From Bryobacteraceae bacterium CoA2 C42 (lineage in GTDB: Bacteria; Acidobacteriota; Terriglobia; Bryobacterales; Bryobacteraceae), in NCBI GenBank assembly GCA_019931245.1, contig JAINDL010000009.1:1-34639 (forward strand): DNA of 34,639 nucleotides, in the 5' to 3' direction. The translations under genes and the position numbers were made by a program. Under the pieces are notes generated by a model. The model had not been told where the DNA came from and ran no database searches. It saw only the letters and a list, made by a program, of their open reading frames with translations. How positions within the stretch are numbered: position 1 is the stretch's first letter; each line of letters starts with the position of its first letter. This document shows, one piece after another, positions 34,258-34,639 of this stretch.

Positions 34258-34639
34258 CCGCCGGCAAAGCCGGGGGCCTTATTTCGTGAGCCGCTCAAAG
34301 CGGCTTTGCGGGGTCTCTAACGCGACGTCCGCTTGAGGTTAGCCACCATTACAGTGGCGGTTCAATAGTAAAGTTTCAACTGGTCCATTCGTTCATCTTC
34401 CTTCTCTTGGTTCCGAATATATTCGCGGATCACCGCCTCGTCCCGACCTACGGTCGACACGTAGTAACCGCGCGCCCAGAAGTGTTGCCCTACGAAGTTG
34501 CGCTTCCGCTCTCCGTAGACTCGCGCGACATGAATCGCGCTCTTCCCCTGGATGTACCCCACAACCTGCGACACCGATACCTTCGGCGGTATCTCGATCA
34601 TCCTGTGTACGTGGTCACTCATCAAATGCCCTTCTTCGA
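34258..34639 (-). mobile_element. IS200/IS605-type element, right part (cut by window edge)
   Basis: The transposase gene at 34362-34639 is followed on the minus strand by several hairpins typical of single-strand transposing IS200/IS605 elements: GCCAC/GTGGC (34342-34358), GCCGCT-CAA-AGCGGC (34290-34304) and CCGGC-AAA-GCCGG (34261-34273) with flanking pairs out to 34258-34276. The last is the likely right-end structure recognised by TnpA. The exact cleavage point is not visible, but it should be within a few bases of 34258. The left end lies outside the window. Confidence 0.6.
34362..34639 (-). CDS. tnpA: IS200/IS605 family transposase TnpA (5' part beyond window)
   Basis: The C-terminal ~92 residues of a Y1 transposase; the start is outside the window because the frame stays open to the edge ('EEGHLMSDHVH'). 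The HUH metal-binding motif is 'DHVHRMIEIPPK' with H-V-H. 'SVSQVVGYIQGKSAIHVARVYGERKRNFVGQHFWARGYYVSTVG' is family-typical. The catalytic tyrosine is in 'VIREYIRNQE' near the C-terminus, followed by the conserved glutamine. The protein ends in 'MDQLKLYY'. Such transposases move single-stranded DNA and need only this one protein. All visible catalytic residues are intact, so the element may be active. Confidence 0.93.
   Translation of the reverse strand, partial: EEGHLMSDHVHRMIEIPPKVSVSQVVGYIQGKSAIHVARVYGERKRNFVGQHFWARGYYVSTVGRDEAVIREYIRNQEKEDERMDQLKLYY

Noticed and set aside
34038-34298. The intact small minus-strand ORFs between the IS element and the repeat as independent genes
   Set aside because: They end inside the tandem repeat, lack ribosome sites and are better explained as pieces of the broken propeller gene.

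Overview
The window is a high-GC, gene-dense bacterial chromosome segment. It most resembles the Acidobacteriota, in particular the Solibacter/Bryobacter group. This placement is inferred from gene content: an Oar-like TonB-dependent receptor with an N-terminal carboxypeptidase-regulatory domain, three DUF1549/DUF1553 + DUF1501 gene pairs (families expanded in Planctomycetes and Solibacter-like Acidobacteriota), many Tat-type leaders and frequent GTG starts. No rRNA gene is present to confirm it.

Layout. (1) 1-6159, minus strand: a peroxiredoxin-like membrane protein, uroporphyrinogen-III synthase, a Tat-exported FMN alpha-hydroxy-acid dehydrogenase, a hexaheme c-type cytochrome, then atpZ, atpI, atpB and atpE. 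From hemD to atpI each gene overlaps the next by exactly 4 nt. After a hairpin come a DHDPS-fold protein without its catalytic residues and a truncated SnoaL/DUF4440-like gene. (2) 6224-6895: a TerC/YjbE membrane protein, convergent with (3) 6876-11642, minus strand: a DUF1501 gene, a DUF1549/1553 gene, a CAT-anticodon tRNA and a lone ABC ATPase. (4) 11723-15169: the Oar-like receptor, closed by a strong terminator. (5) 15235-16902, minus strand: a secreted FAD oxidoreductase. (6) 16924-25178, plus strand: M20 dipeptidase, murJ, a zinc-ribbon coiled-coil protein, a frameshifted DUF1549/1553 gene and its DUF1501 partner. (7) 25194-27023, minus strand: a secreted M14-type carboxypeptidase. (8) 27083-30507: a third DUF1549/1553 + DUF1501 pair, with a promoter that predicts a leaderless mRNA. 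(9) 30514-32971, minus strand: a two-gene ABC exporter whose permease carries a perfect 18-bp x 4 in-frame repeat. (10) 33025-33891: an HDOD protein. (11) 33888-34639: a decayed beta-propeller gene broken by a seven-copy 17-bp tandem repeat and apparently flanked by an IS200/IS605-type element cut by the window edge.

How the parts fit. The most striking unit is the minus-strand operon that joins a heme-biosynthesis gene, a periplasm-directed flavin dehydrogenase, a periplasmic multiheme cytochrome and the F0 sector of ATP synthase. This looks like an electron-input and energy-conservation module translated as one coupled chain. The DUF1549/1553-DUF1501 pairs, the FAD oxidoreductase, the M14 and M20 peptidases and the Oar-like receptor suggest an envelope-focused scavenging lifestyle. 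The F1 genes are not in the window, so the ATP synthase genes must be split between loci.
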